Source of the DNA: Kalmusia sp. IMI 367209
Taxonomy: Eukaryota > Ascomycota > Dothideomycetes > Pleosporales > Didymosphaeriaceae
Direction of reading: 5' to 3'
Length of the DNA: 64,000 bases
NCBI GenBank assembly: GCA_027946365.1
Contig: JAPEUQ010000007.1
Coordinates: forward strand, 1,426,001 to 1,490,000
A program made the translations under genes and the position numbers. The notes beneath the pieces were generated by a model. The model was not told where the DNA came from, made no database searches, and saw nothing but the letters and a program-made list of their open reading frames with translations. Numbering within the stretch: position 1 is the first letter of the stretch; every line of letters begins with the position of its first letter. Shown in pieces: positions 10,476 to 24,051 of this stretch.

Positions 10476-12928
10476 ACTCCAACCCTGAACGGTACCTTGT
10501 ACAAGAGGACGCTAATGAGACAGGATATCAAGTAAGAAAAACGATGCTAGGTAAAACAGCGGAAACGCGGTCTTGTTAAATGATTCCAGTTTTATCGGAA
10601 GGCCGGAATGGTCAATCTGCGGCTGTGTTTCGCGCGGCGCGGACTAAAAGAACCAGTGACCTCATCCCGAGCTAAACAAAGTGGGCTTGGGCGTGGCTGG
10701 TCCTTGCAGCTCCGCCTTATTTTTAGCTTGTTTCCGCGCCCCATTGGCTGCCTGTCGCGTGCTCGTCGCTGATTTACCTGTCATGCTGTCGATGAACAGC
10801 AATAAAGAGGTAGTGCTGATTATCCAACGTTGCCTTTCAGCTTCCAGCCCACCGCCTTTCTAGAACGGATTGTCGCCGTGTGCGATTCCTTCTGTGTGTG
10901 AGGAACCCAGAAAGGCGGCAGGGGTAAACGACTTGTCCGAAGAGCGAGGGCGCGCCTTGGGGCGATCTTCCTTGCGCGGAGTTCGCTCGAAACGTGTAAC
11001 AAGCAGACCAACCTCCAACAGCGAAGCCAGTGGAGATTGCAAAGCTGTTGTGTTCCCGGAAGACTCAATTGTTCGTAGATCTCCTAAACGTGGGGATCGT
11101 TCGTAGCGTATCCGCGTATTTGGTCGACTTGGCATTGCTACTACTAAAAATCATCCATTGCGGATACTGCCCTAGTGGTGTATACGAATACGCGTTCCTC
11201 CGAGCGTTCCGAATGGAGACGGCATGACGTTGAGGCCAGGGGCAGCCGCCCGCTAGCGTTCCAGTGCAGCCAGGAACCCGATGCCACTCTAACTTGACGA
11301 CGTCGTCGAAATCTGGAAAATTCTTCACCAACGATGGATGTCGCTCGTTATGGCAAACGCTGGCTTCGAGACATGGGACTGAGCATGTGGCTGACATCCT
11401 GTAGCGGCGCGGTAGTGGCGTAGTAAGCAGAGCCTCTCCTGACAATATATTGGTGAGTTTGAATGATGGCGCCAGAAGCCTAACAAATGCAACCCTCTTC
11501 ATGCGCTAGTATATCTTAGCTAACAATCCGAGAGACTTGTCGATTAGTGCACTCGCACGGTAGAGCCATTTATTCGGATCCGACTCGTTCCTGCATTGCA
11601 AGATGTTTCCGCAGTAGCCGTTATTATAATAGCCGTGGGCGTCGCATCGAGTGGTGCTGTTCATTGCCAGACCCACCGCCCGCAAGTGAACTAGCAACAT
11701 GATCGTGATTGTTGATCTCCACATCTCGTAACAAAATTGACGACCGTATATCTACTGTGTGGAGATGGATTAGGATCCCAAGCCTTGATATCAAGGTGGC
11801 CGTACTTTTTAGGCCCTATCACCAAGATGAGACGAATGGGCAAAGTACGCATCCGATCCAATCGAACACCTGACAAAGACCAAAATAGAGGGTCTCTATC
11901 TCTAGTACTCGTTGGGACGTGCAACTTCTCCACTGCTTATCAATGTGGAGGTGGCTTAGGATGACAGGCGTAAATGTCACATCCCCCAGCCTCAATCCGA
12001 AGCACTGTGTTGCCGGAGTAATATTGTCGCGCAGGAATCCACACCGCATTCAACGCCTGCGCATATTAGTGCGGTACTTGCGGCTTGGTTCGCTTCCCAT
12101 CTGAGCCGGGACCTCGGGGACGGTAATGTTGCATGCGTCTAGGTACGCTTGGATTTAGATATACGTCTCAAGTTTGTTTTCCCCAAAGGAGGTAGACGTC
12201 AAAGGGCTGTATCAGTGTACATCGCTAGGTTCGAGTGTTCGTAGCGGGCTCGGGAACGAAAGTAGAAGTGGAAGTGCAGACGGTGTGCGAGGCAAGTCAA
12301 GAGGTCAAAGAAGGTGGGCATAACGTCAGGGCGCACTATCGCTACTTCCGTCCGACAAACGGTAGGGCTGCAACGCGCCTTCCCGCATTGAACATATCCT
12401 CGCACATGCAAATCAGTGTGAATCAGAAGACAACGCTTTTTTTGAAACTTAATGAACTATATTCATCTCTCAGGCTGTCACAGCACGCGTCAGCACCAGC
12501 CGATCGCGATCCTGCGCCTCGTCCTATCCTAAAGACAATGCAGCCCGTTGTTTAATCCTCACACTCCCTAAACCAAAATCCGCTATGAGTCTATGAACAG
12601 CTCGAGGACGATGAATACAAGAGCTAAATATTCCTTCCCAAGTCCTTTCCGTTGATCACAAAACGCCATGTCCAATCCAACTGGTCCAAACATACCAATA
12701 CGCAATCTGAAAAGAAAAAAATGGTAAGTAGATGCAGTAAACGTGTCATCGCGGTATGTCGCTCACGATTGTGTGTATAGAACAGAAAAGATTCAAGCAA
12801 AACGAAACAATAAAAAACAGGCAAGGAGAAAGAAACTCCAACCGATCCGCGGAACGCCAAAGTGCAGGATATTGAAGAAGATGAATACGACGTATAATGA
12901 TGGGTGCTTTTAATTGGGTCAAGTGGGA
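10476..12928. other. Gene-poor 2.4 kb between lysophospholipase B and ATG13
   Basis: It holds the lysophospholipase promoter on the left and the ATG13 3' flank on the right. Open frames here are short, overlap on both strands and lack motifs. The one exception worth noting is a small secreted-type frame at 11506-11724 (listed separately). Confidence 0.5.
11506..11724 (-). CDS. Candidate small secreted Cys-containing protein
   Basis: A 72-codon frame starting at a real ATG. Residues 1-20 (MWRSTITIMLLVHLRAVGLA) resemble a signal peptide, followed by a short mature part with three Cys (RCDAHGYYNNGYCGNILQC) and an N-glycosylation site. The same frame resumes right after a single TAG with an ATG at 11502 and continues to 11065, where further Cys occur (TCSVPCLEASVC, GCTGTLAGGC). 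This could be one Cys-rich secreted protein broken by a stop or an unrecognised intron, or just chance. No family is recognised. Confidence 0.28.
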   Translation of the reverse strand: MWRSTITIMLLVHLRAVGLAMNSTTRCDAHGYYNNGYCGNILQCRNESDPNKWLYRASALIDKSLGLLAKIY

Positions 12929-15805
12929 TCACCGAAGCCATGGCGAGCCTCGCCTGCCTCCGCCTCCCGTACTTGAACCGCCTCTTGCTTCCTCGAGACT
13001 CCGCCTTGAGCCAGCGCCAATCTCGCTCATCTGGAACAGCAAAGGCTCGTCGTCATCGTTGGCCATGTTGCGGTTAGCGAAGTTGTATCGACTTTGACGT
13101 TCTGTGGAGCTCGTCGCACCGGTAGTCAGACTAGTTGATGATGCGTGAGAAGAATACCCTCCGCGACCTCTGCTACTTCCAGAGTATGTACCGCGCTTCG
13201 CAGGTAGATCAGAGGTTGACAACGGTCGGTGTAGCTCATCACGTGCGCCAGCGCCAGAAGGGTCACGATCTGCGCTCGCAAGAAGCTCGGTTTGCGCGAA
13301 TAGCTCGCTTGAGGTAAGCTCGGGAGCCAGAAGGCGATCCAAATCTCGCTCGCGGTCGGAATCATCCATTGGCACACTTGCTGATCGTAAGCCGAAGAAA
13401 TCCGGTTCTTCTTCCATAGCACGCTGCTGTTGTGCGGCAGAGCTGGACCTGCGAGGGTGGTTCCAGGGTCGAGGCGAGGTAGGAATGTTGATAGCATTTG
13501 TACCCTCATCGCCTTCACCCCGCTCTTGCACATCGGCGGCATCCTGACCACGCGCTTGGTGTCCCGGCCGACTGCGGCTGCGACGCGGTTCGTATTCAAT
13601 GATGCTGTTTGCACTCAATCGCGATGGGATTGCAGGGGTGTGTGGCGTGTGCGGTGATATGGGTTTTCCAGGAGATGATGCAGTAGAGACCGAAGTGCCT
13701 GCAACCATGGGAGGAACGCTGGAGAGTTGGCGGCTGGAAGATGAAGATGACCTATGCAACATCATGGATGATGAGACGGAATCTGATAACGTATTGTACG
13801 GCTCACGCATGCGTTGATACTTCGAGAGCTGAGCAGTAGTCTTGCGCATGGATGCATCTCGTGAAGCAGTATCGGGTTTGCTAAAACTTTTGAGGTCCTT
13901 CTTTTGCTCGAGAAGCTTCAAGAAGTCGGATATGTTCTCGTCGTCAGTCTTGACGGAACCCGAGCTGGCTCCTTCACCCTCGTTCAAGACATCAGAGCCC
14001 CGCTGTTGCGATGAAGCTAAGCTCCCTTTCCCACTGCTGAGGTTGTCGTCCTCGATTTTACTACCGCTACCACCTCCCGATGAGAACCTGCTCCTCCGAT
14101 GGCCGAAGCTGCTGCTGTAGCGCGCAATGGGCGCCGGCTTCGGTGAGCTGGATGTCGAGGATGCAATGGCCGTCTCATTCGGTAGTGAGGGTGCCCTTAG
14201 CGCGGCTTGTGGTAGAGCATTCAACGACGTTCGATTACGGGGTTGCGTCAAAGGGTTAGGAGCAGGTGTCCGACCTAAGGAACTGCTTGGTCTCCCTGCT
14301 GAGCTCCCAGGCGAGGGGGGGATGCCGGGAATGGGAGCTGGCGAAGAAGATAACGAACCAGCTTTGAAAGGCTGGAACGACACAGATGTGCGCCTTTGAT
14401 AAGATGGCGCCTCGGTGGAACGCAGCGAAGATCTTGAGCCTTGCGCTGTACGGTGATTAGGAGGGAGCTTTGATGGCGGTGACTCGGTAGGTGATGAGGA
14501 GGGCATATCTCGAACGGCACGTAGGGCTGACATTGGGCTTGTACCCGTCGGAGGTCCAACTTGGTGGAATGTCGACATACTGCCGTATGCTTGCCCTAGA
14601 TCCGGGGTGTCCTGGGCGTTCAGCTTGTTGACAGGCAGAGAGCCCGGCACTGGAACCACTTCTTCCCGGGTTGATCGCTCAAAGTACGTATTGTCTAATC
14701 CTAGAAAATGGGAGCTGAGTAAGGATTCTGAATCTTCGACGCTGAATTCGCAATTTGTGCGGTACTGGACGGATATGCACAGAGGGCCCACGGGTGAGTT
14801 TGACGGGGTGAAAATCTGGGTTTCGGTAACACTTTCCGAGGATGGGTACAGTGGGATACTGAGCGTATCCGGGCGTGGGCTTTTGAAGTCGCCGTTCGAT
14901 ATGCGAAAGTTCAGTTTCAAGGATGGGTGGTTGGCAGGCTGTTTTGCGATGCTCTTGTAGTACTTGAAAGCAGGTATGAAGCGGAGGTACGCGTAGAGCG
15001 ACCGAAAAAGGACGACAGCTTTCTTGTACACGTTTGGCAATGGATCGCTCAGTTCAGACGGATGCACTGCGTGCTTGTCACCAACATGTATCTTCCAGCG
15101 TTCTAGCACGAGCTGTGTGGACTTGCCCACCCGACTCGGAGGCCGTGATGTGGACTCTACGGGCACGTTCAGCGCATCAGCAACGTCCCACTTCTTATCC
15201 TGCTCGTCGTGGATGACGAGCGACTGCTTGTGGCCCAGGTTTTTTGTGTCTAGGAAGATCTCGATGCAGAGCGCCGGATGTTGACCAGCCACTGCGTCCA
15301 TGGTTTTCCATTCCTGAAGGTCTGGAGTGAGGAGATCGGTGTCGTCGAGCACGACGTTGAACTAGCATTGTATGAGAAACGAAGCTTTTCCAAAGGAGCG
15401 TCGAAGACTTACCCATTTGTTCTGCCTGAGATTTCCGTCCTTGTTGAAGCTCTGGGGAAGCAATGTCCTCGACGCAATGATGGTGAGAGCTGCTTTGGTA
15501 AAGAAGTTCTAGACATGGGGGGGTCAGTGCACGGAGCTTCGGGGCCTTGTGTAACAACGGCGTACCTGTATGACCTGGTTCACTTTCTGTATGTGTCTCT
15601 GATCCGCTTCCGACACTTGGTCGGCACGACCCACCATCTCGCCGTCGGCGTCGTCGGTGCCGCGATCGCTGTAGGGGGCAAAATCAGAGTATGGGGAGGA
15701 GCGTTCGGACGTGGGATCCCGCTGGTTGTTGGTTCGGGTAGGGTTGGTCTGGAGGTTGTTCGCGGCCGAGGCTGTCCGCGGCGAAGGGCGCGGGTGCTGG
15801 TACAT
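12929..15805 (-). CDS. ATG13: Autophagy-related protein 13
   Basis: Exons 15805-15566, 15508-15413 and 15361-12929 give 922 residues, all junctions phase 0 with GTACGC and GTAAGT donors. Atg13 is the regulatory subunit of the Atg1 kinase complex that starts autophagy and receives TOR signals. The N terminus (MYQHPRPSPRTAS, then NQVIQ-NFFTKAALTIIASR) and the following ~220 residues (LVLERWKIHVG, VVLFRSLYAYLRFIPAFKY) form the HORMA domain. The rest is the long Ser/Pro-rich disordered region that carries TOR/PKA phosphosites and Atg1/Atg17 binding in the family; a DDENISDFLKLLEQKKDL block is the typical conserved island. I chose the ATG at 15805, since the frame further upstream only begins from a TTG. 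Confidence 0.93.
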
Positions 15806-18800
15806 GGCGGGAGAGAGGCCTCTGGGAGAGGCGGGAGCGGAAAAGGGCAGAAGGGCGAATGGGCTAGGATGCAACGCAGGGAAAAATTATCGTCGTGGTG
15901 AGTACATGCGAGTACTGATGGGAGCCATCACGAGTGCGGCAGACGGCGTGCGGCTATGCAGTCGGACAGTGAGGGTCGCAAGTGTCTTTCAGCAGACTGG
16001 TGCACGCGCGCGGGGTGGTACTGTCGGCCGGGGCGCTCAGGCAACAGCCATGATGTGCGCTTCTACGGGGTGTGGCGTGTGGAGTCTGTATGGGTGCGGT
16101 GCCTGGGGCTTTGCGGCTCGCAGCGATAAGGTTGAGCACCCTACGGGGGCCGGGAGGTGGACGGGCAGCAGGGCGAGCGAAGAATATGGGATGCCGCAAG
16201 CGTGGCAACGATGCAGGAGGGTGCGAGGGCGCCGGGCCGGCAAAGAGGGTTGAGAATGGGTGAGAATGGCGATGTAGGAGTCAGGCCGTCTGAAGCTCGT
16301 GACTGGGCCCGGTGACAAGCGTCACTGATAGCAAGATGACCTCGTCTGCAACAAGCGCGCTGCGGGTCAAAGGGACCAAGGAGCAGCAGCCGCGCAGAAG
16401 GAGATGCGAACGGCGATGCAGAAGCCGGCTGTCGGTCAGGCACGGCAGCAGAAGCTGGTGTAGGGCGTGTCGTCCTGACTTGTCGAGCGTGTCGAGCGCT
16501 GTGACGAGCATGGAGCTCGCCTTGTCGGTCACCCAGCTTGAGGTGGGAGAGCTCCACCCGCTCTGCGATCCGAGGGCTGCGCTAATGCGGCCCCCGGCCA
16601 GGACAAGGCTAGGACAATGCCAGGACAAGGGTTGGGGGAAGGACAGCCGAAGATGATCGCAGCCGGCAGCGCATCGCGACGACTGCGCGCAACGGGCTGG
16701 TGGCCGTTGTCTGCTCGCCTGCGCACGCTGATGAGTTGGGGATCCCGACTCACCAGCGGCCCCGCATCGAGTCGTAGCAATCGAGCCTCACTGGCCCGAC
16801 GGCGAAGGGGGCCTGCTGCCTCTTAACCGGTCTTCCCTGTGCGTGCTCTCTGCAACCGCCGGTCAGAACGGCCTGCTGCGTGCTCCCATCAATCTGGCGG
16901 CTCTGCTGTGCCAGCTCAGCGCCGTTTCCGCACGCCGTGTTCCTGGATAGCGTAACGCTGCCCTCTGCTCTGCTGGCGTGCAGGGTCGTGGTCTCATGGC
17001 TCCCGGGATTGCATCATCTTTCACCATCTGCCCACGGCCAGACCATGGCCACCATCGTGCGCGGATCGCGAAAGAAGACGCTCGTGAGGCCACACTTTCT
17101 CCGCTTCGTACAGCTCTCTTCTGCCTTGCAGTCTGCATGGGGACGTCTGCAATATCCCATCTACTGTTGCCTGCTTGGTCGTGGGACCAGCCCACTGCCT
17201 GCCTGCGTTCTCTATTGGGCGTGCCTTCGCCACATCATGCAAAATCCCTCTAGCGAGGTGCACGATATCGGGAGCATCCGTGATAGGTGTTACTCAGCTC
17301 TGGGGAGCTTGTTGGGATTGACAGTCAATTGAAGCCTAAACTTTATGTCTCCATGTGTAAACAGCATCAATTGATTGAACGATTACCCGCTCCAAGTCTA
17401 CCCCGCAAGCCCCAAACCTCAGTCATTGTGTCATTGAGCAAGTGTACGGTTGACACAAGGCTGGGGCCCTTTGTGCGGGGAATCGTATTGCCCTCCGCTC
17501 AGTGGCTTGCACTCCGGACTTCGACTGAAGCTGGAGACGGGACTTTCTACCGTCTGGTCATACGTACCTTTCATGCCTTCCCCTTCCATGTCTAGGTAGT
17601 CTCGCGTTTACGTGGCGATACCTCCGAGATATTGCTAAGCCCTGAACATTATCCATTTGAAGCAACATGCCTAGAAAACATCTTGATATATGTTGTGCAC
17701 TGAATCCAGCTCAGCCACCGAACATGAGCCCCATCAGCAGCATACGAGGCAACTGGAGTGGAGAGATCAGGCCTCAAGGCCCCAAGTGTTCACAGAGCAC
17801 CTGTTTGTTGATTTTTACGTTGCGAGTGTGTTACTCCAGCACACGCAAGGGTCATACACCTTACACGAAAAAACTTGGCGGCTGCACGGAGGTCGTCTTG
17901 TTCGCGCACTATGCCCAACACGGCCGTGTGATTGGTTTTTTGCGCTACATATTGCTCTAGTCACTGTAGATGGACTTCGTGGCTGTCAAGATTGGGGGTA
18001 GAGCCACGGCTGCGTGGTGGAAAAAACGTCATGAAACATCTCACGCAAGCAGACGTAGAAGCGACATCTTCATTACCCTCACGGCGATTGGAGAGGAGCC
18101 TGGTTCCAACATGTCTAGACGCCAAGCTGCATAAAGACGTGTTTCCGTGTCTTTTCTTCACCGCTAGATCCGTGCCTGTGGAGAACGAACGTGCACATCT
18201 CTATATATTCGGCGACCACCCGGAACAACACCGTCTCGTCCCCCTCGAACTGCTCTCACATGAAAATGCCCCTCCGCGCCAGATGGCGCTGAGCTTTGCT
18301 CTATAGTAGCTCCAAAGTGTTGAAGTGGCCCCTCTCCAGAAGATGAAGCTCGTGGCATGCCGCGGCTACCCTGATTGGCGGGCGCGGGGATGAGTCGCGA
18401 TGAGTTCCTCCCACGTTCGCCGGGACGTGTCACCCCACCTTCTTCCGAGCATTGTGACTGTTGCATACATTATCTGCCCCTCGCGCATCCATTTGAACCT
18501 GTAGGAGCCACCCGCGACTCTGTTGCACTCACAAGCCGTAGCTGTAGCACGCGAACCTTACCTGCGCTCGCTATCTGTGCCTATCCCGGTTTCGTCATCA
18601 TAGACTCAGAGCACCCTTCGCCCGCCGACGGCACCCTCCCAACAAACACCCTTAAGACGTTCGACCGAACTCCCGAAGCCACCCCCGAAGCTTCTTCCTG
18701 CGTAGATTCCGACCGTCGTAGAACGCGTTCCCCCAAAGTCGCTTTCACTCAGGCTCCTGTCCATCGCGCACTGACAGATTGCCACCTTGCGCCAAAATTC

Positions 18801-19036
18801 GCCGCCGCTTCACGGCTTTCTGTTCACCAACGCCCCTGCCCACACCCGCTCCTGCATCTTCGCCGCATACAGAAGAATCGTCACACGCTACTGTACCGGC
18901 CGTAGTCGCGCCCGGTGTCCCCCAGGAGTCTTCCTCAGCTTCGCAACCAGCACCTTTAAACAGGCTTTGACCCCAGAGGTCATAGCGAGGGGCTACTTGT
19001 CGAAGCAAAAGGATCACTCCTCTTCCTCCTTGGCAC
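15806..19036. other. Gene-poor 3.2 kb divergent region between ATG13 and the IBTK-like gene
   Basis: Both flanking genes are transcribed away from this segment, so it should contain both promoters and probably long 5' leaders. It is rather GC-rich from 15.9 to 17.3 kb, which creates many long but motif-free frames on both strands. A small imperfect repeat of AGGACAA lies near 16600-16630. The stretch just left of 19037 is C/T-rich and may be the 5' leader of the IBTK-like mRNA. I find no defensible protein or tRNA gene. Confidence 0.5.
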
Positions 19037-22000
19037 ATGAGTGGATATCTCTGGAAGTACTACTTCGAAGATGATGTCGACAGCTTCCGGCATGTTCTGG
19101 AATCTGCCGCGCATACTTCACGTACTGGGCCACAGAAAGGCCCTGCTAGCCGCCAGGGTGGAGGCCATGGCCTCGGGTTGAACAGCAGTCCTGGAAGCTA
19201 CGGGAGTCTCCCCACTTGTGGGTGCAAAAGGAAGGAAGATACCCGGCGCAGCTGCTTTGACCCTGACCCGATCGGACGTCAACAGCCGTGATGGCATGGG
19301 CATGACGCTCCTACATCACGCTGCTTCCTCCACTACCGCGAATGCTATCGGCTTTGCGCAGGCCCTGCTCGAGCATCCCTTGGTTGATTTGTACGTCCAG
19401 GACGCGGAGAACGGCTGGACGCCGTTACATCGAGCCTTCTATTTCGGGAACATTGCCATTGCACGTCTGATCCTTAACCGTGATAATCAAGATATTCTAG
19501 GCCATGGCTCCGCCGGCTTCAATCAACATGCGCGAGGCCTTGTAAAAATCAAGGACAAAGAAGGGTACGGTCCCTTGGATCTATTCTCTCTGACTATCAA
19601 AGATCGCACATTGCGGCCGGAAGCTACCCCTGCTCCTGACACTGATTCTGATGACGAATTTGCCCATGGAGATAGCGGGGATAGAGACGATGGGTCGCGG
19701 AAGCGCACTATCGCTCCACCTGTTCTTCTTGATGGTGACGAAGTGTATACCTTCGGAAGCAACAAGAATGTAACTCTGGGGTTTGGCGACCAGGATGATC
19801 GTCAGTTTCCTGAACGTATTGTCCTCAGGCGGCCCGACCACTTGCTGCAACGATTCTATCAGGAGCACCGAGAGGTTGAAACCCAGAAGCTGGCTGCGAT
19901 GAATTTAGGTCCTCAGGACTCCGGTCTTCTCCAACCCCTAGCGGTTACAGACCTGCCGACGCACATCCGCAATATACCGCTTGTAATTCAGGACGTGCAA
20001 ATGTCCAAGCTCCACACCGCCGTTTTGACAACAGACCCCATGTCGAACCTCTACGTCTGCGGTCATGGGCCCGGTGGGCGATTAGGTACCGGTACAGAAA
20101 CCACAAGATACCAGTTTACCTGTATCGAAAGTGGTGGTCTGGGAAAGAAGAAGATCGCTGCAGTTGCTCTAGGTCAGAACCATACCTTGGCTATTACCGA
20201 CGAGGGAGAAATCTTTTCATGGGGCAACAATTCTTTTGGGCAATTGGGATATTCTCTACCCAAGCCCACTGTGAAAGATGACGACCCAATTTCGACGATC
20301 CCCAGGCAAATTTTCGGGCCTCTCAAACGAGACACCATCACAGGCGTTGCAGCCTCCCGAATACACTCCGTTGCGCATACATCGACGTCACTATACACTT
20401 TCGGCAAGAATGAGGGACAACTGGGGATTGTTGATTCCGATGCGCGGTCCCTGGAGATGCAAATCATACCGCGAAAGATCGCTGCCTCTTTGTTTTCTTC
20501 ACCGATTAGCTCTGCGTCGGCTATTGATGGTGCCACGATATGTCTATTAGAGAATCGTGAAGTATGGGTGTTCGCCAATTACGGGTATGCACGACTCAAT
20601 TTTCCTCTCGATGGCTTCACCAACAACTTCTTGAAAGACAGTTGGCTCACTACAAAGTACGATACTACTCCAAACAAAGTTAAAAAGATAACTTCCGGTG
20701 GAGACACTATATGCGCTTTATCGAGTTCTGGTGAAGTGTTCACAGTAGCAGTCACTCGACGTCTAGAAGGAAGTCAAGATGCCAATACTTCAACTACTAA
20801 TCCGAAGCAAATACGAGATGCTCTGTCACAACCATATCGCATTTGGTCCGCAAAGCAAGGGCACATGGCCGCTCGCGATGTTGATGTAGACCAGGACGGT
20901 TCTATCATCCTTACGACCGAAGCTGGGAGCGTATGGAGACGCACTAGGCGTGCAACCATCAAGAACACTGTCGCCACTAGTTCAGCCGAGCAGAAGCCAA
21001 AGGATTACAAGTTCCAGCGAGTGCCAGGCCTGACTCGGGTCACTGCAGTGCGGGCGTCTGCTTTTGGTGCTTATGCTGCCATTCGCAAGGACTGTGATGT
21101 TACGAAATCACAAATCACGGTTGACGAACTTACCCTTTGGAAAGAAGTTGCGCCGTTGCTGTCATTCTACGGCTTGTCTAATTACGAAGAAAAGTCCGAC
21201 GATGAGAACCCTCTCCCAAGGTTCTGGCAGCGTCCTTCTGAGGCACAATCTCTTCGAAAGCGAGTACTCGAGTCGAAAGATCTAGAAAAGGAAGTTACTG
21301 AGGTTCTCGAGAGCACATTGAGAACTTCGGAGAATACGTATGATCTACAACTCGGCACGAGTCTTTCAGATGTTCGGATCCCCGTACACGAGTTCATTGT
21401 CTCTGGTCGTAGCCGTGTTTTCAGGGACGCAATGGCCAATTTTCGTGCTGGGGACGGCGATGAGCTACAGATCCCAGAACTTTTAGAGATCCAAGAGATT
21501 GATGGCAGAATATCGGTGACCTTCCATGGCCTGGATTTCCTCACCCTCTTCGATTTGGTCCTCTACTCGTATACTGATACTCTTGTCGATTTCTGGAATG
21601 TTACTCGCCATTACCCTACAATGGCTTATAGATATCGCACAGTACGAACCGAGCTCATGAAGTTGGCGTCCCGACTAGAGCTTCGTCAACTAGAACCAGC
21701 TGTCCGTCAGATGACCACACCAAGAAAATCTTTGAACCTCGATATGATGTTGGCCGTCAGGGAACCATCGTTGTTCGATAGCGGCGATATGATCGTTGAC
21801 CTAGCGGATGGTGAGATGGTGCTCCATTCTGATATTGTCTGCCAAAGGTGCCCATTCTTCGAAGGTCTTTTCAGAGGTCGTGCTGGAGGGCAGTGGTTGG
21901 CTGGAAGGCGTGCAGAAGAAACAGAGCTAGTGCGGGTCGACCTCACCCACGTAGAGATGCACCTATTCGAACTGGTCGTCCGTCATTTGTATGCCGATGC

Positions 22001-24051
22001 TGGGGAAGAGATTTTCGACACCGTTACGAGCGAAGACTTGAATGACCTTCTCGCCTTGGACGAACTCTTAGACCACGTCATGGATGTCATGTCAATCGCG
22101 AACGAATTGATGCTGGACCGTTTATCGCAAATATGTCAGAAGCTAGTTGGTCATTATGGTGAGTTTGTAACCCGGATAACCGAAGATTCATACTGAATGA
22201 TCACCTAGTCAACGCCCGAAATGTATGTTCCCTCCTCGCAGCTATTGCGCCTAGTTCAGTCGCAGAATTCAAGGACGCGGCGCTCGAGTATGTGTGCTTG
22301 AGCTTAGAAGCCGTTATGCAGAACGGGTAAGTCTTGTCATACTTTATTCATACAGTAACACACTAAGTCTTCTCAGTTCTCTCGACGAACTGGATAGTGA
22401 TCTCCTTTCGGAATTGGACCATGTAGTGCGCGAAAACCAGTTGGCATACCTTCCATTTACAAGAAGTGGACGAGCAGAAGCACTGTTGTTCGACAAGTAT
22501 CCAGAGCTTGCAGAGAAGATCGAGCGAGGCAAGCGCGCCAAGATTGACGCCATCGTACTTTCCAACAAGTTCTCCGAAGGGGACGGACCAGTATCCACGT
22601 CCTTCCGAGCACAAAGTCTTGAAGAGCTCTCTGTCTCCCCTCTCAGACAACGCAATCGCCGAAGAGCTTCTCGGGAAGGGAAGTTGGAGGCTGAAAGCCC
22701 GGCTGCAACGCCGGCTTTGAAAGCAAAAAATTCCGTGGCAGACCTCATGTTTGAAATGTCAGACGGCGAAGATGACCACGATCCAATTACAGCTATCCGC
22801 CAACCGCAATTCGCCCCACTGGCGGTGAAGCAAGCTGTGGCTGATCCAGTCGGGTCTCCGGAGGTAGCGTGGGCTAATGCAAGGAAGAAGGACACCCAGT
22901 CATCGCTCGATGCATCTGTTGGTGCGTATCCCACACTTGGGACTCAGAGTTCAATGTCATCGCAGACTGTTGTTGAAAGGACACCCGGACGGCCATGGGG
23001 TTCTACGCCGTTGGCGGGAACAAAGCTTGATTTGAGGGACATTATGGCACAGACAACAGGTGCTACGCCTTCGAATTTGACCCTCGGCCTTTCCCAGCAA
23101 GAGAAGGAAAGAAAGGTTTCCGGTTCGACTCACGCGAAAATGTCTCAAAAGGAGCGCAAACGTGTTCAGCAAGCACACCAATTGGGACAACCAGCAACCA
23201 TTGAAAGAGCTCAACCAGCCCCGCCTACAGTTTCACCTTGGCAAGCAACGTCACATCGAAAGCCGAGTGATAGCCCAATTGCGACTCCATCTCCTAAACC
23301 CTCTCGGGCTACAAGTACACCTCAGCTGACCATGCGCCAAACGGTCGCTAATCGGGGCGCAAAGCCCAAACAAAAGGAGCAAGAGAAGGGCCGCCAGGCC
23401 TCACAGTCCACTCCTGCGGGCACACCAGCATCTCAAAAACGTCCGGACCCCGCCTTAGAGCGTGGGATGTCTGTATCAACAACGCCTATTCCGACGCCTC
23501 ACTCTGTTCGTCACATTCCGCTACCATCCCATTCACCAACCTCACCAAGTCAACACCTCAGCATGCATGAGATCCTGTCCCTACAGCAAGCCGAGAAGGA
23601 CTATGTCCGCGAAGCAGCAGCGAAGCGCAGCCTGCAAGAAATCCAACAGGAACAGGAGTTTCAACAGTGGTGGGATCAAGAGAGCAGGAGAGTAATGCAA
23701 GAAGAAGAGCAGAGAAAGCGCGGCGACGAGAGGGCAGCCAAGGCTAGCAGAGGCCGCGGTAGGGTTCGGGGTAGCAAATCCAAGAGCAGAGGCACAGACA
23801 AGAAAGAGGGGGACGAGGCTGACCGTGGGAAAGTAAATAGGGACTTGAACAAACCCCCTGCGGTTGCCGGATCTTCGACTCCTGCAGGAGCTCCAACTTC
23901 CACGCCACCACCGAAACACGACGGCGGTGATAGAGGCAAGCCCAGAGGCAGAGGTCAAAGGGGTGGTCGTGGAGGTGGAAGGGGAGGACGCCAACAGGGG
24001 CTCTCGAGAGATGCTTCTACTCCTGTGGCCCCTACGAGTCTAAAGCAATAG
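19037..24051 (+). CDS. Ankyrin / RCC1 / double-BTB protein (IBTK- or Btb3-like)
   Basis: Exons 19037-19121, 19186-22158, 22209-22326 and 22377-24051 give 1,616 residues. The short first exon (MSGYLWKYYFEDDVDSFRHV) matches the N terminus of this fungal family, and its phase-1 junction restores the second frame exactly. Order: ankyrin repeats at about 40-130 (MTLLHHAAS, GWTPLHRAFYFGN), RCC1-type repeats at about 210-430 (VYTFGSNKN, LYVCGHGPGGRLG, IFSWGNNSFGQLGY, LYTFGKNEGQLG), BTB1 near 745, BTB2 near 895-990 (MIVDLADGEMVLHSDIVCQR), a helical BACK-like part, then a disordered tail ending in an RGG box. Animal IBTK and S. pombe Btb3 act as Cul3 ubiquitin-ligase adaptors, so a substrate-adaptor role is inferred. 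The RGG tail suggests RNA contact. Confidence 0.88.

Noticed and set aside
12929..15300. Several plus-strand open frames of 60-117 codons opposite ATG13
   Set aside because: They lie antisense to the well-supported ATG13 coding exon and have no motif; shadows of its biased composition.
15711..16557. Long Arg/Ala/Gly-rich frames on both strands near 16 kb
   Set aside because: GC-rich DNA gives long chance frames; composition is low complexity and both strands are equally open.
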